From contig CAYXZO010000014.1 in NCBI GenBank assembly GCA_964469505.1, positions 1 through 48,326 of the forward strand: 48,326 nt of DNA. Reading direction: 5' to 3'. A program made the position numbers and the translations under genes. The stretch comes from CAYXZO01 sp964469505 (GTDB lineage Bacteria > Fidelibacterota > UBA8477 > JABMPR01). Each line of letters opens with the position of its first letter. Position 1 is the first letter of the stretch. Below, in pieces: positions 6,985 through 16,334 of the stretch. The notes under the pieces are model-generated. The model was not told the DNA's origin and did not search any database. It saw only the letters and a program-made list of their open reading frames with translations.

Positions 6985-9444
6985 TTGAGTAGCAAGCCCA
7001 AACGCATCTATCAGATCGCCAAGCAGATCAACATCTCCCACCAGGAGATAATGGATTTTCTGCAAGAAAAAGGCATCAAAGCCACCAGCCACATGAGCCC
7101 GGTGGATGAAGACACTTACAGTCTGATTCTGGAAAAATTTGCTCCCGAAATCCACAAGCTGGAACAAAGCCGCAAAGAAGCTGAGCGCCGGGCTTTAGAG
7201 GAAAAGCAACGCCAGGAAGAAGAAGCCCGCATCCGGCGCGAAGAAGAAGAACGGCGGCGTCGCGAGGAGGAGGAACGCCAGCGCCGGGAGGCCGAGGAAC
7301 AACGCCTGCGGGAAATCGAACAGATGCGTCGGCGGCAAGAGGAAGAAGCGCGCTTGGCGGAGGAGCGGGAAGCGCGGGCCAAGGCCGAAGCGGAAGCAGC
7401 CGCGGCTCTGGAACAGGCCCTGAAAGCCAAGAAACCAGCAGAGGAAGAAGCTCAAGCCCGACCGGTCCAAGAAAAGATCATCGCCAAGAAAATAGAACGT
7501 AAGATCAAACACATTATCCGGGCCAAAGACGAAAAGCCGAAAAAGGATAAGAAAGCCAAAAAAGGCAAGAAACTCGACGACAAAGAAATCGAAGCTTCCG
7601 TCCGGCGGGTGATGTCCTCTATGACCAAGACCAAACGTCGCCGCCGCAAAAGCGGAGGTGGGGGACAGCAGGAAACCGCCGAGGAAGACGTCATTAAAAT
7701 CACTGAATTCATTCCCCTCTACGAGTTTGCCGAGCTGGCCGGGGTGGATGTGGTGGATGTGATCAGTAAATGCATGGAGCTGGGGATGATGGTTACCATC
7801 AACCAGCGCATTGATCGCGACACCATCGAACTTCTGGCGGAGGAATATGGCCTCAAAATCGCATTTGAGGACGAATTGGCCCGGCTTATCGAAGAAGATG
7901 AAGAGGCTGAAGAAAGCCCGGAAGATCTGCAACCCCGTCCACCCATTGTCACCGTGATGGGTCACGTGGACCATGGGAAAACCAGCCTCCTGGATTACAT
8001 CCGTAAGACCAACGTAATCGCTGGGGAAGCGGGGGGAATAACCCAGCATATCGGCGCTTACTCGGTCCAGGTGGGAGACGGGAAGTCAATCACTTTTCTG
8101 GACACTCCAGGGCATGAAGCCTTTACCGCCATGCGGGCACGTGGAGCACAGGTTACTGATATTGCTGTAATCGTAGTGGCTGCCGATGATGCCGTCATGC
8201 CTCAGACGGTAGAGGCTATCGACCATGCTAAAGCCGCTGGCGTTCCTATGATAATTGCCATTAATAAAATTGATAAACCCAATGCCGATCCCGAGAAGGT
8301 GCGCCGTGGATTGTCTGAAATCGGAATCCTGGTGGAGAGTTGGGGTGGCAAATATCCCGACGTTGAGATTTCCGCCAAACACGGTACCAACGTGGACACA
8401 TTGTTGGAGACTATTCTACTGGAAGCCGAACTTCTTGAGCTGAAAGCCAATCCCAAAGGTCGCGCCAAAGGGGTGGTTCTGGAATCCCGTTTGGACCGTG
8501 GACTGGGGGCAGTGGCCACCGTACTGATCGAAAAAGGAACTTTGAAAGTCGGTCAACCTTTTATTTGTGGCGAGTACTATGGAAAAGTGCGGGCTTTGCT
8601 CAACGAGCGGGGACAACGAATAAAAGAAGCGGGACCTGCTATACCGGCTCAAGTATTGGGAATGAAAGATGTACCCCGCGCAGGGGATCGGTTCCTGGTT
8701 ATGGAAAGTGAAGCTGAAGCCCGCAAAATAGCGTTGGAGCGGCAGCAGATTAAGCGGGAACAGGATCTACGTAGGATTCATGTCCAGACACTGGATGAAA
8801 TCTCCAAGCAAATCTCAGAGGGTAAAACCAAAGAACTTAACATTATTATTAAAGGTGACGTTGATGGCTCCATTGAGGCTTTGGCCGATTCCTTGATGAA
8901 ACTTTCCAATGAGGAAGTGGCCGTGCGGATCATCCATAAGGGTATCGGGATGATCAAGGAATCAGATATTCTGCTGGCTTCGGCTTCCAAAGCGGTGATT
9001 ATCGGATTCAACGTTACCAGTGACAGTAAAGCTCGACTACTAGCTAAGTCCGAACGGGTCGAGGTGCGAACCTATAACGTGATTTACAATGTGGTGGATG
9101 ATATTCGCAAGGCATTGGAAGGTATGTTGGAACCTGAAAAGGTGGTCACAGAAATCGGTCGGGCTGAAGTTTTGGCCGTTTTCAAGATTCCTGGCCTGGG
9201 GCGAGTAGCCGGAGTGCGTGTGATTCAAGGCCAGGCTCGTAAGGATGCTCGGGTTAAGGTTCACCGTGACAACGAAGTGATTTATGAAGGCGAAGTGGCC
9301 TCTTTGAAACACTTCCAGGAAGATGTCAAGGAAGTGCAGGAAGGCAACGAATGCGGAGTGGCCTTCAAGGATTGGGAGAAAGTTAAAGTTGGTGATGTGT
9401 TAGAATTCTATACGGAGGAATTTTTCAAGCGAACCCTGAACTAA
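6985..9444 (+). CDS. infB: translation initiation factor IF-2
   Basis: IF-2 (819 aa) is the GTPase that brings fMet-tRNA to the 30S subunit and promotes subunit joining. There is an IF2_N domain at the start ('RIYQIAKQINISHQEIMDFL'), a highly charged Glu/Arg coiled-coil linker (about 55-240), and a second IF2_N-like domain ('YEFAELAGVDVVDVISKCMEL'). The G domain has G1 GHVDHGKT (about 326), G3 DTPGHEA (about 373), G4 NKID (about 426) and G5 SAK. Domains II to IV follow. The start is TTG, preceded by AAGAGGG. It is followed 4 nt later by rbfA. The charged linker generates long spurious open frames on the opposite strand. Confidence 0.98.
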   Translation: MSSKPKRIYQIAKQINISHQEIMDFLQEKGIKATSHMSPVDEDTYSLILEKFAPEIHKLEQSRKEAERRALEEKQRQEEEARIRREEEERRRREEEERQRREAEEQRLREIEQMRRRQEEEARLAEEREARAKAEAEAAAALEQALKAKKPAEEEAQARPVQEKIIAKKIERKIKHIIRAKDEKPKKDKKAKKGKKLDDKEIEASVRRVMSSMTKTKRRRRKSGGGGQQETAEEDVIKITEFIPLYEFAELAGVDVVDVISKCMELGMMVTINQRIDRDTIELLAEEYGLKIAFEDELARLIEEDEEAEESPEDLQPRPPIVTVMGHVDHGKTSLLDYIRKTNVIAGEAGGITQHIGAYSVQVGDGKSITFLDTPGHEAFTAMRARGAQVTDIAVIVVAADDAVMPQTVEAIDHAKAAGVPMIIAINKIDKPNADPEKVRRGLSEIGILVESWGGKYPDVEISAKHGTNVDTLLETILLEAELLELKANPKGRAKGVVLESRLDRGLGAVATVLIEKGTLKVGQPFICGEYYGKVRALLNERGQRIKEAGPAIPAQVLGMKDVPRAGDRFLVMESEAEARKIALERQQIKREQDLRRIHVQTLDEISKQISEGKTKELNIIIKGDVDGSIEALADSLMKLSNEEVAVRIIHKGIGMIKESDILLASASKAVIIGFNVTSDSKARLLAKSERVEVRTYNVIYNVVDDIRKALEGMLEPEKVVTEIGRAEVLAVFKIPGLGRVAGVRVIQGQARKDARVKVHRDNEVIYEGEVASLKHFQEDVKEVQEGNECGVAFKDWEKVKVGDVLEFYTEEFFKRTLN

Positions 9445-9448
9445 AACC

Positions 9449-9802
9449 ATGGGCAATATCACACCAGGCCGCCGCGCCGCGAAACTCGCCGGAAATATAC
9501 AAGCCGCCGTTTCCGATTACCTGGTACGGAACCTGGCCAACGTTACTCCGGGATTTATCACTGTGAGCCAGGTCCAGGTTTCCTCCGATTTACGGGTGGC
9601 CCGTATTTATTTCTCTATCTTGGGATCCGATCGGGCAGTGGCTAGCTCGTTCCGTAAACTGATAAGACACCGGGGCCGGATTCGATATCACATCGGTCAG
9701 GAAGTGCTGATGCGGTATGTGCCGGAAATTAGAATATTATTGGATACTACCCCGGCGCAGGCGGAACGCATTCAAAAGCTGTTGAATGAGCTGGAAGATT
9801 GA
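9449..9802 (+). CDS. rbfA: 30S ribosome-binding factor RbfA
   Basis: RbfA (117 aa, typical length) is a cold-shock-linked factor that binds the 30S subunit and helps 16S rRNA 5'-end maturation. The KH-like fold is recognisable from 'FITVSQVQVSSDLRVARIYFSILG' and 'RIRYHIGQEVLMRYVPEIRILLD', the conserved RbfA core. It lies 4 nt after infB and overlaps truB by 4 nt (TTGA), the order expected in this operon. YlxP, which separates infB and rbfA in many Gram-positives, is not here. A YlxP-like gene lies about 34 kb away at the other end of the window. Confidence 0.95.
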   Translation: MGNITPGRRAAKLAGNIQAAVSDYLVRNLANVTPGFITVSQVQVSSDLRVARIYFSILGSDRAVASSFRKLIRHRGRIRYHIGQEVLMRYVPEIRILLDTTPAQAERIQKLLNELED

Positions 9803-10467
9803 AAAGCTACATCTTCAATATCGATAAACCAGCTGGGTGGACCAGCTTTGATGTAGTGAATAAAATCCGACGGATTACTAACCTGCCCAAAGTCGGACAT
9901 GCGGGGACCCTCGATCCCTTTGCCACCGGGGTATTGATCGTATTGGGTGGAGCCGCCACGCGGCGCTTCAGTGAATTTGCTGCCTATCCCAAAGAGTATC
10001 AGGCTCGTATCCAACTGGGAATTAAGACCCGCACCGGTGACCTAACAGGTGAAATCATCGATGAAAGACCGGTTCCTCAGATTGATGAAGGCCATATTCG
10101 GGCGGTACTACATCGTTTCGAAGGCATAATAGAACAGGTCCCCCCCATGTTTTCTGCTAAGAAATATCAAGGGCGTCCCTTATATGTTCTAGCCCGGAAG
10201 GGAGTGAATATTCCCCGGCAGCCGGTTAAGGTTGAAATCAAGAAAATTGATCTGCTTCACTGGTCACCGGAAGAGGGGCAATTGGAAATAAAGGTTTTTT
10301 GCGGTAAGGGTACTTACATCCGGGTTTTAGCGGAAGATATCGGCGAAGTATTGGGTTGCGGAGCCCACCTTCTGGCCTTACAGAGGTTGGCCGTTGGTCC
10401 GTACCGGCTAGAAGATGCGTGGAAAATAGAAGAGTTCGAGCACAAATGGACCTCATCCGCTGCTTAA
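9799..10467 (+). CDS. truB: tRNA pseudouridine(55) synthase TruB
   Basis: TruB (222 aa) converts U55 of the tRNA T-loop to pseudouridine. It starts with 'NIDKPAGWTSFDVVNKIR' and carries the catalytic motif 'KVGHAGTLDPFATGVL' with the nucleophilic Asp (about residue 39). Further family motifs are 'QVPPMFSAKKYQGRPLYVLAR' and 'CGKGTYIRVLAEDIG'. It is shorter than E. coli TruB (about 314 aa) because the C-terminal PUA domain is missing, a form also known in other bacteria. The TTG start overlaps the rbfA stop, and the gene end overlaps ribF by 22 nt, indicating tight translational coupling. Confidence 0.95.
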   Translation: MKSYIFNIDKPAGWTSFDVVNKIRRITNLPKVGHAGTLDPFATGVLIVLGGAATRRFSEFAAYPKEYQARIQLGIKTRTGDLTGEIIDERPVPQIDEGHIRAVLHRFEGIIEQVPPMFSAKKYQGRPLYVLARKGVNIPRQPVKVEIKKIDLLHWSPEEGQLEIKVFCGKGTYIRVLAEDIGEVLGCGAHLLALQRLAVGPYRLEDAWKIEEFEHKWTSSAA

Positions 10468-11414
10468 CTGATTTACCGCAACTTCCGGGGAGCGTGGTCA
10501 CCATCGGCAGCTTCGATGGGATTCATCGTGGCCATTTGGCGCTGCTGGGAAAAACCACCAGCAAGGCCCAAGAGCTGGGCGTTCCGGCTATCATGCTCAC
10601 CTTTTATCCGCACCCCCGGGTAATCGTCCCCGTTCCCGAACGCCCCAACTTGCGTTTGCTGACTACGCTTGAAGAGAAGGCTTGGTTAGTGGAGCGTCTG
10701 ACGAGTGTAGATTATATGTTGGTCCTTGATTTCACTCGCGGATTCGCTCAGATGAGTGCTGCTACTTTTGTGAAAGAAGTATTGGTTGAATCGCTAAAGG
10801 TGCGGCACGTGGTGGTGGGATATGACCACCGCTTTGGGCATGATCGCCGGGGGGACGTTGCTTTTCTCCAGGCGGAAGGCAAAAAATACGGTTTCGGAGT
10901 TACCGCCCTGGAGCCGGTAATGGCGGAAGGCAGGCCCTTAAGCAGCACGCGTATTCGTGATCTGCTGCAACAGGACCAACTGGCCAAAGCTAACGAATTA
11001 TTGGGTCACCCATACCTAGTACAAGGCAAAGTGGTTCATGGTGCCGGTCGAGGAAGGTTACTGAGTTATCCCACCGCCAATATTGAAATTGCGGAACCGG
11101 CCAAAGTTATTCCGGCCCGCGGGGTATATTTTGCCCGGGCCTGGAGTAGGTCATGGGCCGGTTTCGGCATGTGCAATATCGGTGTTCGCCCCACTTTTCA
11201 ACAGGGGGGAGACGAAGTTATAGAAATTCATCTCTTTGAGGTGGAAAATGGGCAGGGTAGTTTATACGGCTCCCAGCTCAAGATTGAGTTGATGAGGAAA
11301 ATCAGGGAAGAAAAACGTTTCCGCTCCGCAGAGGAACTGAAACAGCAGCTTGATCGCGATCAGGCGCTCTGTCGTGAGTGGATACAAACCGAATTTGCCC
11401 TCAAGGATAAATAA
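10446..11414 (+). CDS. ribF: bifunctional riboflavin kinase / FAD synthetase
   Basis: RibF (322 aa) phosphorylates riboflavin to FMN and adenylates FMN to FAD. The N-terminal nucleotidyltransferase domain has 'VVTIGSFDGIHRGHLALL' (about 17-34) with the HxGH-type motif, and SSTRIRDLL. The C-terminal flavokinase domain has 'GAGRGRLLSYPTAN' (about 199-212), 'MCNIGVRPTF' and 'ELMRKIREEKRF'. The ATG at 10446 is chosen because family homology begins right there. A longer frame extends 90 nt upstream but only over truB. Its position between truB and rpsO is the common bacterial order. Confidence 0.96.
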   Translation: MDLIRCLTDLPQLPGSVVTIGSFDGIHRGHLALLGKTTSKAQELGVPAIMLTFYPHPRVIVPVPERPNLRLLTTLEEKAWLVERLTSVDYMLVLDFTRGFAQMSAATFVKEVLVESLKVRHVVVGYDHRFGHDRRGDVAFLQAEGKKYGFGVTALEPVMAEGRPLSSTRIRDLLQQDQLAKANELLGHPYLVQGKVVHGAGRGRLLSYPTANIEIAEPAKVIPARGVYFARAWSRSWAGFGMCNIGVRPTFQQGGDEVIEIHLFEVENGQGSLYGSQLKIELMRKIREEKRFRSAEELKQQLDRDQALCREWIQTEFALKDK

Positions 11415-11423
11415 GGAGGTTTC

Positions 11424-11693
11424 ATGGTACTGTCAAAAGAGGACAAAGCGGCCATCGTCAAAGAGTTCGGATCCTCTGAGAATGATGTAGGTTCTACTCC
11501 CGTACAGGTGGCCATTTTAACTGCAGAGATTAAGTATCTGACCGAACACTTACGTCGCTTCCCCAAAGATCATCACACTCGCCGGGGCCTGCTGAAAAAA
11601 GTAGGTCGCCGTCGCCGACTGCTGCGGTATTATAAGCGTCGGAATTTCGAAGGTTACAAAGAGCTTATTCAGAAGTTAGGAATTCGTCGTTAA
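11424..11693 (+). CDS. rpsO: 30S ribosomal protein S15
   Basis: S15 (89 aa, the standard size) is a primary 16S rRNA-binding protein of the 30S platform. The sequence is typical throughout: 'DVGSTPVQVAILTAEIKYLTEHL', 'FPKDHHTRRGLLKKVGRRRRLL' and 'YYKRRNFEGYKELIQKLGIRR'. A strong AAGGAGG ribosome site lies 4 nt before the ATG. As usual it precedes pnp. In other bacteria this pair is post-transcriptionally regulated by S15 and PNPase, but no specific operator was recognised here. Confidence 0.98.
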   Translation: MVLSKEDKAAIVKEFGSSENDVGSTPVQVAILTAEIKYLTEHLRRFPKDHHTRRGLLKKVGRRRRLLRYYKRRNFEGYKELIQKLGIRR

Positions 11694-11750
11694 TTCCGGT
11701 TGGAATTCGGCGGAAACGATAAGCTCGCGGAAAAGTTCAAAGGAGGAAAA

Positions 11751-13946
11751 TTGATTCGTAAAGAAATGCAATTCGGCGGCCGCCCGCTGATCTTAGAAAC
11801 CGGTCTCATGGCTAAACAGGCCGGTGGGTCGGTGTATGTCCAGTATGGCGAAACAGTAGTTCTGGTTTCCGCCACGGCCGCCAAGGAGCCTGATCTCAGC
11901 CGGGGCTTTTTCCCGCTGCAGGTTGAATATCGGGAAAAAAGTTACGCGGGAGGTAAAATCCCCGGCGGTTTCTTCAAGCGGGAAGGACGCCCTTCAGAAA
12001 AGGAGATCTTGAGTTCCCGCTTAACTGATCGCCCCATTCGGCCCCTGTTTCCCAAAGAGTTCATGTGTGAAACCCAGGTGCTGATTACAGTGATTGCCAG
12101 CGATGGAGAAAATCAGGCCGACGTTCTGGGGACCATAGGCGCTTCAGCGGCCCTCAGCATTTCCGACATCCCCTGGCATGGACCGGTGGCCGCCGTGCGG
12201 GTAGGCAAGCTCGACGGCGAGCTGATTCTCAACCCCACCTTGTCCCAGCTGGAAGAAAGCAAGATGGACATCGTGGTGGCCGGTACCGCCAGTAACGTGG
12301 TGATGGTGGAGGGTGAAGCCAGGGAAATTACTGAAGAAGAATTCCTGGAAGCGCTGGAATTCGCCCAAAGTCATATCCAGGAGCTGATTAAGTTCCAGGA
12401 GGAATTCATCCGGGAAACCAACCCACAAAAGCGCGAACTACTGGTTGATCCCCATCGTCAGGAAATTGCTGAAGCTGCTGAAGCTGCCATCAAGGAAGAA
12501 GAGCTGGATCGTCTTAACGCCATCATCAACAAACAAGAACGCTACACGGCTCGCGAGACTTACCTAGAAGAGTTGTTACAGCAGTTCGAGGAAGAAGAAC
12601 CTGAATACCTGAACGTCGTCAAAGAAGTTTTTGAGAATCGGTTGGCTGCCAATATGCGCCGGCGTATTCTCACTGAACAGCGCCGGATTGACGGACGTAG
12701 TTTGACGGAAATCAGGCCGTTGGATATCCGAGTGGGACTAATTCCCCGGGTTCACGGGTCGGCTTTATTTACCAGAGGTGAAACTCAAGCACTGGTGGTT
12801 ACCACCCTGGGCACGAAGTCAGACGAGCAAATCTTGGACAATATTGAACAGGATACTACTAAGAGCTTCATTCTGCATTACAATTTTCCTCCCTATTGCG
12901 TTGGTGAAGTGCGACCCCTCAGGGGCGTAAGTAGGCGAGAAGTGGGGCATGGTAATCTGGCAGAAAGGGCCCTGAAAAATTTCATGCCCCCCAAGGAGGA
13001 ATTTCCCTACACCATCCGCATCGTCTCTGAAATTCTGGAATCCAACGGTTCTTCCTCCATGGCCACAGTCTGTGGCGGTTCGTTGGCTTTAATGGATGCT
13101 GGGGTGCCTTTGCCGCGCACCGTAGCCGGCATCGCTATGGGGTTGATCACTGAAAACGATCGGGTAGCGGTGCTAAGTGATATTCTAGGTGACGAGGATC
13201 ACTACGGCGACATGGATTTTAAGGTGGCCGGCACCCGGCAAGGTATCACTGCCATCCAGATGGATTTAAAGATCGAGGGTATCTCCTTCGATGTGTTGCG
13301 GAAGGCCTTGGCCCAGGCCAAAGAAGGTCGTCTGTTCATCATTGAGCAGATGGAAAAGGTCCTTCCGGCCGCCCGGGAAAATATATCACCCTACGCTCCG
13401 CGGTACACTTCACTGAAAATTGACGTAGACAAAATCGGGGAACTCATTGGTCCCCAGGGTAAGACCATCCGGGGGCTACAGAATGAAACCGGAGCCACCA
13501 TCGAAGTGGAGGAAGACGGAACCGTCCTCATTTTCGGACCTGACACCGCCATCGCCGAGGAAGCCAAACGGCGCATCGAACAGCTGCTCCAGGAACCGGA
13601 GGTGGGGGAGGTATATCAGGGTAAAGTTATCAGAATCACCGACTTTGGTGCTTTCGTGGAATTTCTACCCGGCAAACAGGGATTGGTGCATATCAGCGAT
13701 CTAGCCTGGGAACACATTCCTTCCGTAGAAGACGTGGTTCACGTGGGCGATGTTATTCCAGTAAAGTTAGTGGAAGTCGACTCCATGGGACGGTATAACC
13801 TAAGTCATAAGGTTTTACTTGAAAAACCCGAGGGCTGGGTAGATCCCGGTCCCAGTAGGCGTCCCCGCCCCCAGCGGCGATCTTCGCAAAATCAGCATCG
13901 TTCCAACCGCCGGCCGGATCAGCGCAATCGGCCTCCCCGCCGCTGA
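11751..13946 (+). CDS. pnp: polyribonucleotide nucleotidyltransferase (PNPase)
   Basis: PNPase (731 aa) is a trimeric phosphorolytic 3'-5' exoribonuclease of the RNA degradosome. The first RNase PH core starts 'LILETGLMAKQAGGSVYVQYG' and contains the 'FFKREGRPSEKEILSSRL' loop. An all-helical linker and the second RNase PH core with 'TVCGGSLALMDAGVPL' and 'GDEDHYGDMDFKVAGT' follow. Then come the KH domain 'IGELIGPQGKTIRGLQNETG' and the S1 domain 'YQGKVIRITDFGAFVEFLPG'. It ends in an Arg/Pro/Gln-rich tail of about 30 residues. TTG at 11751 is preferred, with AAGGAGGA ideally placed at 11740-11747. An in-frame TTG at 11700 would add 17 unconserved residues. Confidence 0.97.
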   Translation: MIRKEMQFGGRPLILETGLMAKQAGGSVYVQYGETVVLVSATAAKEPDLSRGFFPLQVEYREKSYAGGKIPGGFFKREGRPSEKEILSSRLTDRPIRPLFPKEFMCETQVLITVIASDGENQADVLGTIGASAALSISDIPWHGPVAAVRVGKLDGELILNPTLSQLEESKMDIVVAGTASNVVMVEGEAREITEEEFLEALEFAQSHIQELIKFQEEFIRETNPQKRELLVDPHRQEIAEAAEAAIKEEELDRLNAIINKQERYTARETYLEELLQQFEEEEPEYLNVVKEVFENRLAANMRRRILTEQRRIDGRSLTEIRPLDIRVGLIPRVHGSALFTRGETQALVVTTLGTKSDEQILDNIEQDTTKSFILHYNFPPYCVGEVRPLRGVSRREVGHGNLAERALKNFMPPKEEFPYTIRIVSEILESNGSSSMATVCGGSLALMDAGVPLPRTVAGIAMGLITENDRVAVLSDILGDEDHYGDMDFKVAGTRQGITAIQMDLKIEGISFDVLRKALAQAKEGRLFIIEQMEKVLPAARENISPYAPRYTSLKIDVDKIGELIGPQGKTIRGLQNETGATIEVEEDGTVLIFGPDTAIAEEAKRRIEQLLQEPEVGEVYQGKVIRITDFGAFVEFLPGKQGLVHISDLAWEHIPSVEDVVHVGDVIPVKLVEVDSMGRYNLSHKVLLEKPEGWVDPGPSRRPRPQRRSSQNQHRSNRRPDQRNRPPRR

Positions 13947-13953
13947 GGCTCCC

Positions 13954-15210
13954 ATGCTTCAGGTAACTACCCTTTCCAATGGCTTGCAGGTCATTACGGA
14001 GAGGGTGGATTCCGTTGCATCTATAAGTCTGGGGTTCTGGATAAAAGCTGGCTCCCGGTGGGAACCGGTTGATAGGGCCGGCGTGGCCCATTTCCTGGAA
14101 CACACCGTTTTTCGCGGTTCGCGCAAATACTCCGCTCGGGAAATCTCAACGTTGCTGGAAAACGGCGGGGGAGCACTGAACGCCTTCACCAGCCGGGAAG
14201 TCACCCTCTACCGGGCTCGATTTTTGGCGGAATATCTGCCTCTGGCCGTAGACCTGTTTACTGATATGCTTCAATATCCCACCCTCCCTCCTGAAGACCT
14301 GGAGAAGGAGCGGATGATAATTCTGCAGGAAATGCGGGACCGGCTGGATTTACCGGTAGAAAATCTATTCGATGCCTTTGAAGCCAAGCTCTTCCCCGAT
14401 AGCAGCTTGGGACGACCGGTGGACGGATGGGAAAATACAGTAGAGTCCATCACCAGGGATGATCTGTTGGAGTATCTGAACGAAGGTTATCGTCCGGAAC
14501 GTACCATCGTCGTTGCAACCGGTAAGGTGGAACATGAATCCCTGGTGGAAATGCTGACCAAAGCCTACGACAAGCCTCTCCCCGCCGATGGTGTGCCTCC
14601 AGTAGCGGAAGACTTGGCACCCTACGATCCTCAGCGGCTACAATTGAAAGGTCGCACCTGGCGCAATCTAACCGTTCTGGGAAGAAGAACTTTCCCGGTT
14701 GAATCAGAGCAGCGGTTGGTGCTGGATCTGCTGAAAATTGCCCTAACGGGAGGACTCAGTTCACGCTTATTCCGTCGTCTGCGGGACGAGTCAGGGCTGG
14801 TTTACGATGTGGAATTCTCCACAACCTACTACCATGATACCGGGATGTTCGATATTTTCTTCTCTGCTGATCCACCCCAAGCGCAACAGGCTTTGGATCT
14901 GGTCCTGGATGAGCTGGAAAAACTAAGACGCGAGCCGATAGGCGAAGAGGAATTACAACGGGTTAAAGCCCAGTATCGGGCGGGGGTGTTAATCGGAGCT
15001 GAGAGCATGAATGTACGCATGGAACGCCATGGCCAACACGCAGTCTATTTTGGTACGCCGTACCCGCAGGATGAAATCCTGGCCAAGGTTGAGCATCTCA
15101 CGGCATCGGATTTACAGCGACTGGCACAAGAATTGTTCGATCCCTCGGCGTTCCTGATTGCCAGCCTGGAACCAGGGCCGGCAGAGTTGCAAGAAACAAT
15201 GGAGGCTTAA
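13954..15210 (+). CDS. M16-family zinc metallopeptidase
   Basis: This 418-aa protein belongs to the M16B (processing peptidase-like) family. The inverted zinc motif HxxEH is present as 'GVAHFLEHTVFRG' (His46, Glu49, His50), followed by 'NGGGALNAFTSREVTLYRARF'. The C-terminal homologous half has 'SSRLFRRLRDESGLVYDVEF'. Such peptidases form clamshell dimers that degrade or process peptides. No signal peptide is evident, so it is probably cytoplasmic. It starts 7 nt after pnp, an association common in bacteria (for example ymxG near pnp in Bacillus). The substrate is unknown. Confidence 0.93.
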   Translation: MLQVTTLSNGLQVITERVDSVASISLGFWIKAGSRWEPVDRAGVAHFLEHTVFRGSRKYSAREISTLLENGGGALNAFTSREVTLYRARFLAEYLPLAVDLFTDMLQYPTLPPEDLEKERMIILQEMRDRLDLPVENLFDAFEAKLFPDSSLGRPVDGWENTVESITRDDLLEYLNEGYRPERTIVVATGKVEHESLVEMLTKAYDKPLPADGVPPVAEDLAPYDPQRLQLKGRTWRNLTVLGRRTFPVESEQRLVLDLLKIALTGGLSSRLFRRLRDESGLVYDVEFSTTYYHDTGMFDIFFSADPPQAQQALDLVLDELEKLRREPIGEEELQRVKAQYRAGVLIGAESMNVRMERHGQHAVYFGTPYPQDEILAKVEHLTASDLQRLAQELFDPSAFLIASLEPGPAELQETMEA

Positions 15211-15211
15211 T

Positions 15212-16327
15212 ATGCGTGTAGGAATTCCAAAAGAGATCAAGGTCAGTGAAAACCGGGTGGCTATGGTACCGGCCGGTGTGGAAGCTTTGGTAAGCCGGGG
15301 CCATGAAGTGTTTGTGGAAACGCAAGCGGGAGCCAACAGCGGCTTTCCGGATGAAGCTTACGAAGAAGCCGGGGCCAAGATTTTAGGAACCGCCGCTGAG
15401 GTTTGGGAACAAGCGGAACTTATCGTTAAGGTCAAGGAGCCTCAACCCGTCGAATTAGAGAAAATAAAGCCGGGCCATACGGTTTTCACCTACTTCCACT
15501 TCGCCGCTAGTCGGGAACTGACCGAGGGATTTCTAAAAACTCAGGCCACCGCCATCGCATATGAAACGGTCACAAACTCTGAAGGACGTCTTCCACTACT
15601 GGAGCCCATGAGCGAAGTGGCGGGACGCATGGCTGCCCAGGAAGGAGCCAAATATCTGGAAAAACGTATGGGAGGCCGGGGTATCTTATTGGGCGGAGTC
15701 CCAGGGGTTACTCCTGCCACGGTTCTGGTTCTGGGAGGTGGCATTGTGGGCTATAATGCCGCCAAAATAACCGCCGGAATGGGGGCTTTAACTTATATAC
15801 TGGATATTAACCTGGATCGCCTTCGGACTCTTGACGAGATTATGCCCCGCAATGTGATCCCCCTGTACAGTTCCCCGGAAACCATTCGTAATCTATTGCC
15901 CCGAGTCGATTTACTGATCGGAGCCGTACTAATCCCCGGTGCTCGAGCCCCTTATCTAGTTTCCCGAGACATGCTCAAATTGATGCGTCCCGGCTCGGTT
16001 ATTGTGGACGTAGCCGTGGATCAAGGGGGGTGTGTGGAGACCTGCCGTCCCACGACCCATGATAATCCAACTTATGAAGTGGACGGCATAATCCACTATT
16101 GCGTGGCTAATATGCCCGGAGCAGTGCCCTACACTTCTACCATTGCTCTCACCAATGCTACCTTACCCTATGTGCTGAAAATTGCTGACCAAGGACCTTT
16201 GGCGGCTCTTCAGTCTGATCCCGGTTTTCTGGAAGGTCTGAATATGTTCCGGGGACACATCACCTGCGAGGCGGTGAGCAAGGCCTTTGATCTTCCTTAC
16301 ACACCGGCTAAAGAACTTCTAGGCTGA
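15212..16327 (+). CDS. ald: alanine dehydrogenase
   Basis: This 371-aa enzyme interconverts L-alanine and pyruvate plus ammonia using NAD(H). It opens with the family start 'MRVGIPKEIKVSENRVAMVP' (Arg15 substrate site). Lys75 (KVKEP) and His96 (YFHFAAS) match the known catalytic residues by position. The NAD-binding 'VLVLGGGIVGYNAA' (about 171-184) and 'VDVAVDQGGCVETCRPTTHD' (catalytic Asp region) complete the set. ATG 15212 is chosen because homology begins there and GGAGG precedes it. It is 1 nt from the M16 stop, so the two are coupled. A divergent paralog lies at 36908. Confidence 0.96.
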   Translation: MRVGIPKEIKVSENRVAMVPAGVEALVSRGHEVFVETQAGANSGFPDEAYEEAGAKILGTAAEVWEQAELIVKVKEPQPVELEKIKPGHTVFTYFHFAASRELTEGFLKTQATAIAYETVTNSEGRLPLLEPMSEVAGRMAAQEGAKYLEKRMGGRGILLGGVPGVTPATVLVLGGGIVGYNAAKITAGMGALTYILDINLDRLRTLDEIMPRNVIPLYSSPETIRNLLPRVDLLIGAVLIPGARAPYLVSRDMLKLMRPGSVIVDVAVDQGGCVETCRPTTHDNPTYEVDGIIHYCVANMPGAVPYTSTIALTNATLPYVLKIADQGPLAALQSDPGFLEGLNMFRGHITCEAVSKAFDLPYTPAKELLG

Positions 16328-16334
16328 GGATTTA

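Noticed and set aside
7195..8049. Long minus-strand open frame (284 codons) inside infB
   Set aside because: It is antisense to the low-complexity Glu/Arg linker and G domain of IF-2. Its composition (Phe/Leu runs) is the mirror of GAA/GAG codons, and it has no ribosome site.
10356..10445. Upstream extension of ribF with an earlier start
   Set aside because: The extra 30 residues lie entirely over truB in another frame, and RibF homology begins at the ATG at 10446.
11700..11750. Earlier TTG start for pnp
   Set aside because: A strong AAGGAGGA sits just before TTG 11751, and PNPase homology begins shortly after it. The 17 extra residues are not conserved.
15158..15211. Earlier start for alanine dehydrogenase overlapping the M16 gene
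   Set aside because: The canonical MRVGIPKE start at 15212 has GGAGG upstream. The extension only mirrors M16 coding sequence.
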